64,000 bases of DNA from NCBI RefSeq assembly GCF_007741515.1, contig NZ_CP036263.1, positions 310,001 through 374,000 on the forward strand, read 5' to 3'. Made by a program: the position numbers and the translations under genes. Source of the stretch: Adhaeretor mobilis (GTDB lineage: Bacteria; Planctomycetota; Planctomycetia; Pirellulales; Lacipirellulaceae). Position 1 is the stretch's first letter. Every line of letters starts with the position of its first letter. Below are positions 63,078 through 64,000 of the stretch, piece by piece. The notes below the pieces were generated by a model. That model did not search any database. It worked only from the letters and a program-made list of their open reading frames with translations, and was not told the origin of the DNA.

Positions 63078-64000
63078 TTAGGCGATCGGCTTCTGCCATT
63101 TCTTGCGACGATTATCAAAAGCTGGATACGTCCCCTCCAAGACATTCACGGCAAAGGCGTTAATGTCATAGTCTTCAATGGCTCCCGTCGCATAAGAGAT
63201 GCGATTGCCGTCGGCCTTGTCTATAGAAGAACAGATTACTTGGTCGGCATCGCAATACACAGCCAAATTTGGATTGTGGGTGACAATAATGACCTGCCGC
63301 CGTTGGCTTGCTGTTCGAATGCACTCCACCAGCAGACGCACAACCGACTCGTTGTCGAGGTTATGCTCAGGCTGATCGATAACGATCGGAATCTGCTCGG
63401 TGTCTAGAAGGAGATAGAAGACCAGGAGAAGGGCGCCTTTTTCTCCGGGGGAAAGTTGGGAAATATCCTTGCCTCCAAGCTTGAGATTGTATTCGATCTC
63501 CAGGTAGCTCAACCCAAATACATAGTCGTAAAGATCTTTCACCTTTTTCTTCTCTCTCAATTGCTCCTTGATCTGCATCGGTGTCTTTTCGCCTTCACGG
63601 ACATGGTTTGTTAGCGCATCCACGATTTCCTCTGCGAAAGCCATCGCATTATCCGCATCATTGAAGTTGCATGATTTGAGCCTGCGCTGTACCTCCGCCC
63701 GGCTCTCATCTTCTCCATAAAAAGTCCCTTTCTTACCTCTATGTATGAAGTCGAGAAAGTCGCCTTGGAACGACACGGGTTGTATCGATGCGCTGAATTG
63801 TATCTCCATCGATTGCGTACTCGATGCAGCGATTTCGGCCACATTTTGGACTGGAGCAAAAAGTCCCTCGTAGCTCTTCTGGATTGCAGAGAGTTCCGAA
63901 TAAATCTTCTGGACCAACGTTCTCCGCTCGGCTCGCAGTTTCAAGAGCTCACCTGGGATGATATCGGACGCTCTCCTTATTCGAGCGGCATAGAACTCAA
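63078..64000 (-). CDS. TrlF-like AAA/ABC-type ATPase, C-terminal part, runs off window
   Basis: The minus-strand frame is open to the window end, so the 5' part is missing. Visible: a long helical coiled region (SELSAIQKSYEGLFAPVQN), ABC signature LSPGEKGALLLVF, Walker B IPIVIDQPEHNLDNESV and the switch THNPNLAVYCDADQVI. This combination fits SMC/RecF-like ATPases of the TrlF type, which usually carry an N-terminal PHP-type phosphoesterase domain (not visible here). The role is likely nucleic-acid-directed, possibly defence. The expected N-terminal nuclease is a testable point. Confidence 0.8.
   Translation of the reverse strand, partial: EFYAARIRRASDIIPGELLKLRAERRTLVQKIYSELSAIQKSYEGLFAPVQNVAEIAASSTQSMEIQFSASIQPVSFQGDFLDFIHRGKKGTFYGEDESRAEVQRRLKSCNFNDADNAMAFAEEIVDALTNHVREGEKTPMQIKEQLREKKKVKDLYDYVFGLSYLEIEYNLKLGGKDISQLSPGEKGALLLVFYLLLDTEQIPIVIDQPEHNLDNESVVRLLVECIRTASQRRQVIIVTHNPNLAVYCDADQVICSSIDKADGNRISYATGAIEDYDINAFAVNVLEGTYPAFDNRRKKWQKPIA

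Noticed and set aside
1..64000. CRISPR arrays, rRNA operons, complete tRNA genes
   Set aside because: No regularly spaced repeats, rRNA signatures or complete cloverleaf sequences were seen by eye.

Overview
The window reads as a chromosomal segment of a planctomycete, most likely Pirellulales (inference). Signs for this are nine exported proteins ending in a PEP-CTERM sorting tail, several with a dockerin-like calcium-binding repeat just before it; a LEPR-type surface metalloprotease; a DUF1559 pseudopilin; a DUF1080 protein; a Ser/Thr kinase divergent from an ECF sigma factor; and interspersed palindromic repeats of a kind I associate with this phylum. Protein names come from motif recognition by eye; no database search was possible.

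Layout. 1-5.4 kb: TPR and acidic-repeat proteins, a lipoprotein and an old-yellow-enzyme oxidoreductase. 5.4-7.5 kb: an HxlR regulator divergent from an isochorismatase-like hydrolase and a pirin. 7.9-10.2 kb: a Gly/Tyr-rich secreted protein behind a candidate sigma-54 promoter, then a lipase-like lipoprotein. 10.5-15.2 kb: a methyltransferase abutted by a Tn3-family terminal inverted repeat, a tyrosine recombinase, a PEP-CTERM gene, a truncated Tn3 transposase and a 356-bp second copy of the methyltransferase 5' end. 15.5-44 kb: mostly secreted or envelope proteins (GH-A-like glycosidase, two small VRRVAPV proteins, paired membrane proteins, two metalloproteases, a serine beta-lactamase-fold protein, a murein-endopeptidase-like protein), separated by gene debris (kinase tails, a RibD/DHFR end, a duplicated PEP-CTERM tail), and then the kinase/sigma pair. 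44-46 kb: sialate O-acetylesterase.

46-55 kb is a nitrate assimilation locus: a NirB-NirD fusion, NasA and a fused DmsB-DmsC-type electron-transfer/anchor protein in one minus-strand operon, divergent from a NarK-type transporter. Together they would import nitrate and reduce it to ammonium, with an unusual membrane-linked electron donor. 55-59 kb holds an ABC ATPase, a DUF4394 remnant and a large beta-solenoid-like PEP-CTERM protein.

From about 59.66 kb to the end the content changes. A stretch resembling the 3' end of a tmRNA or tRNA, followed by a terminator, marks a likely integration site. To its right lie short coupled ORFs, a Fic protein behind a promoter with a perfect 10-bp inverted repeat, an excisionase-like HTH protein and the C-terminal part of a TrlF-like ATPase that runs off the window. 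This is probably the edge of a genomic island with possible defence or regulatory content.

The leads I rate highest are the paired sigma-54 promoters in front of related small secreted proteins, the Tn3 remnant carrying a PEP-CTERM gene, the island edge at the tRNA-like end, and the NasA/DmsBC arrangement.
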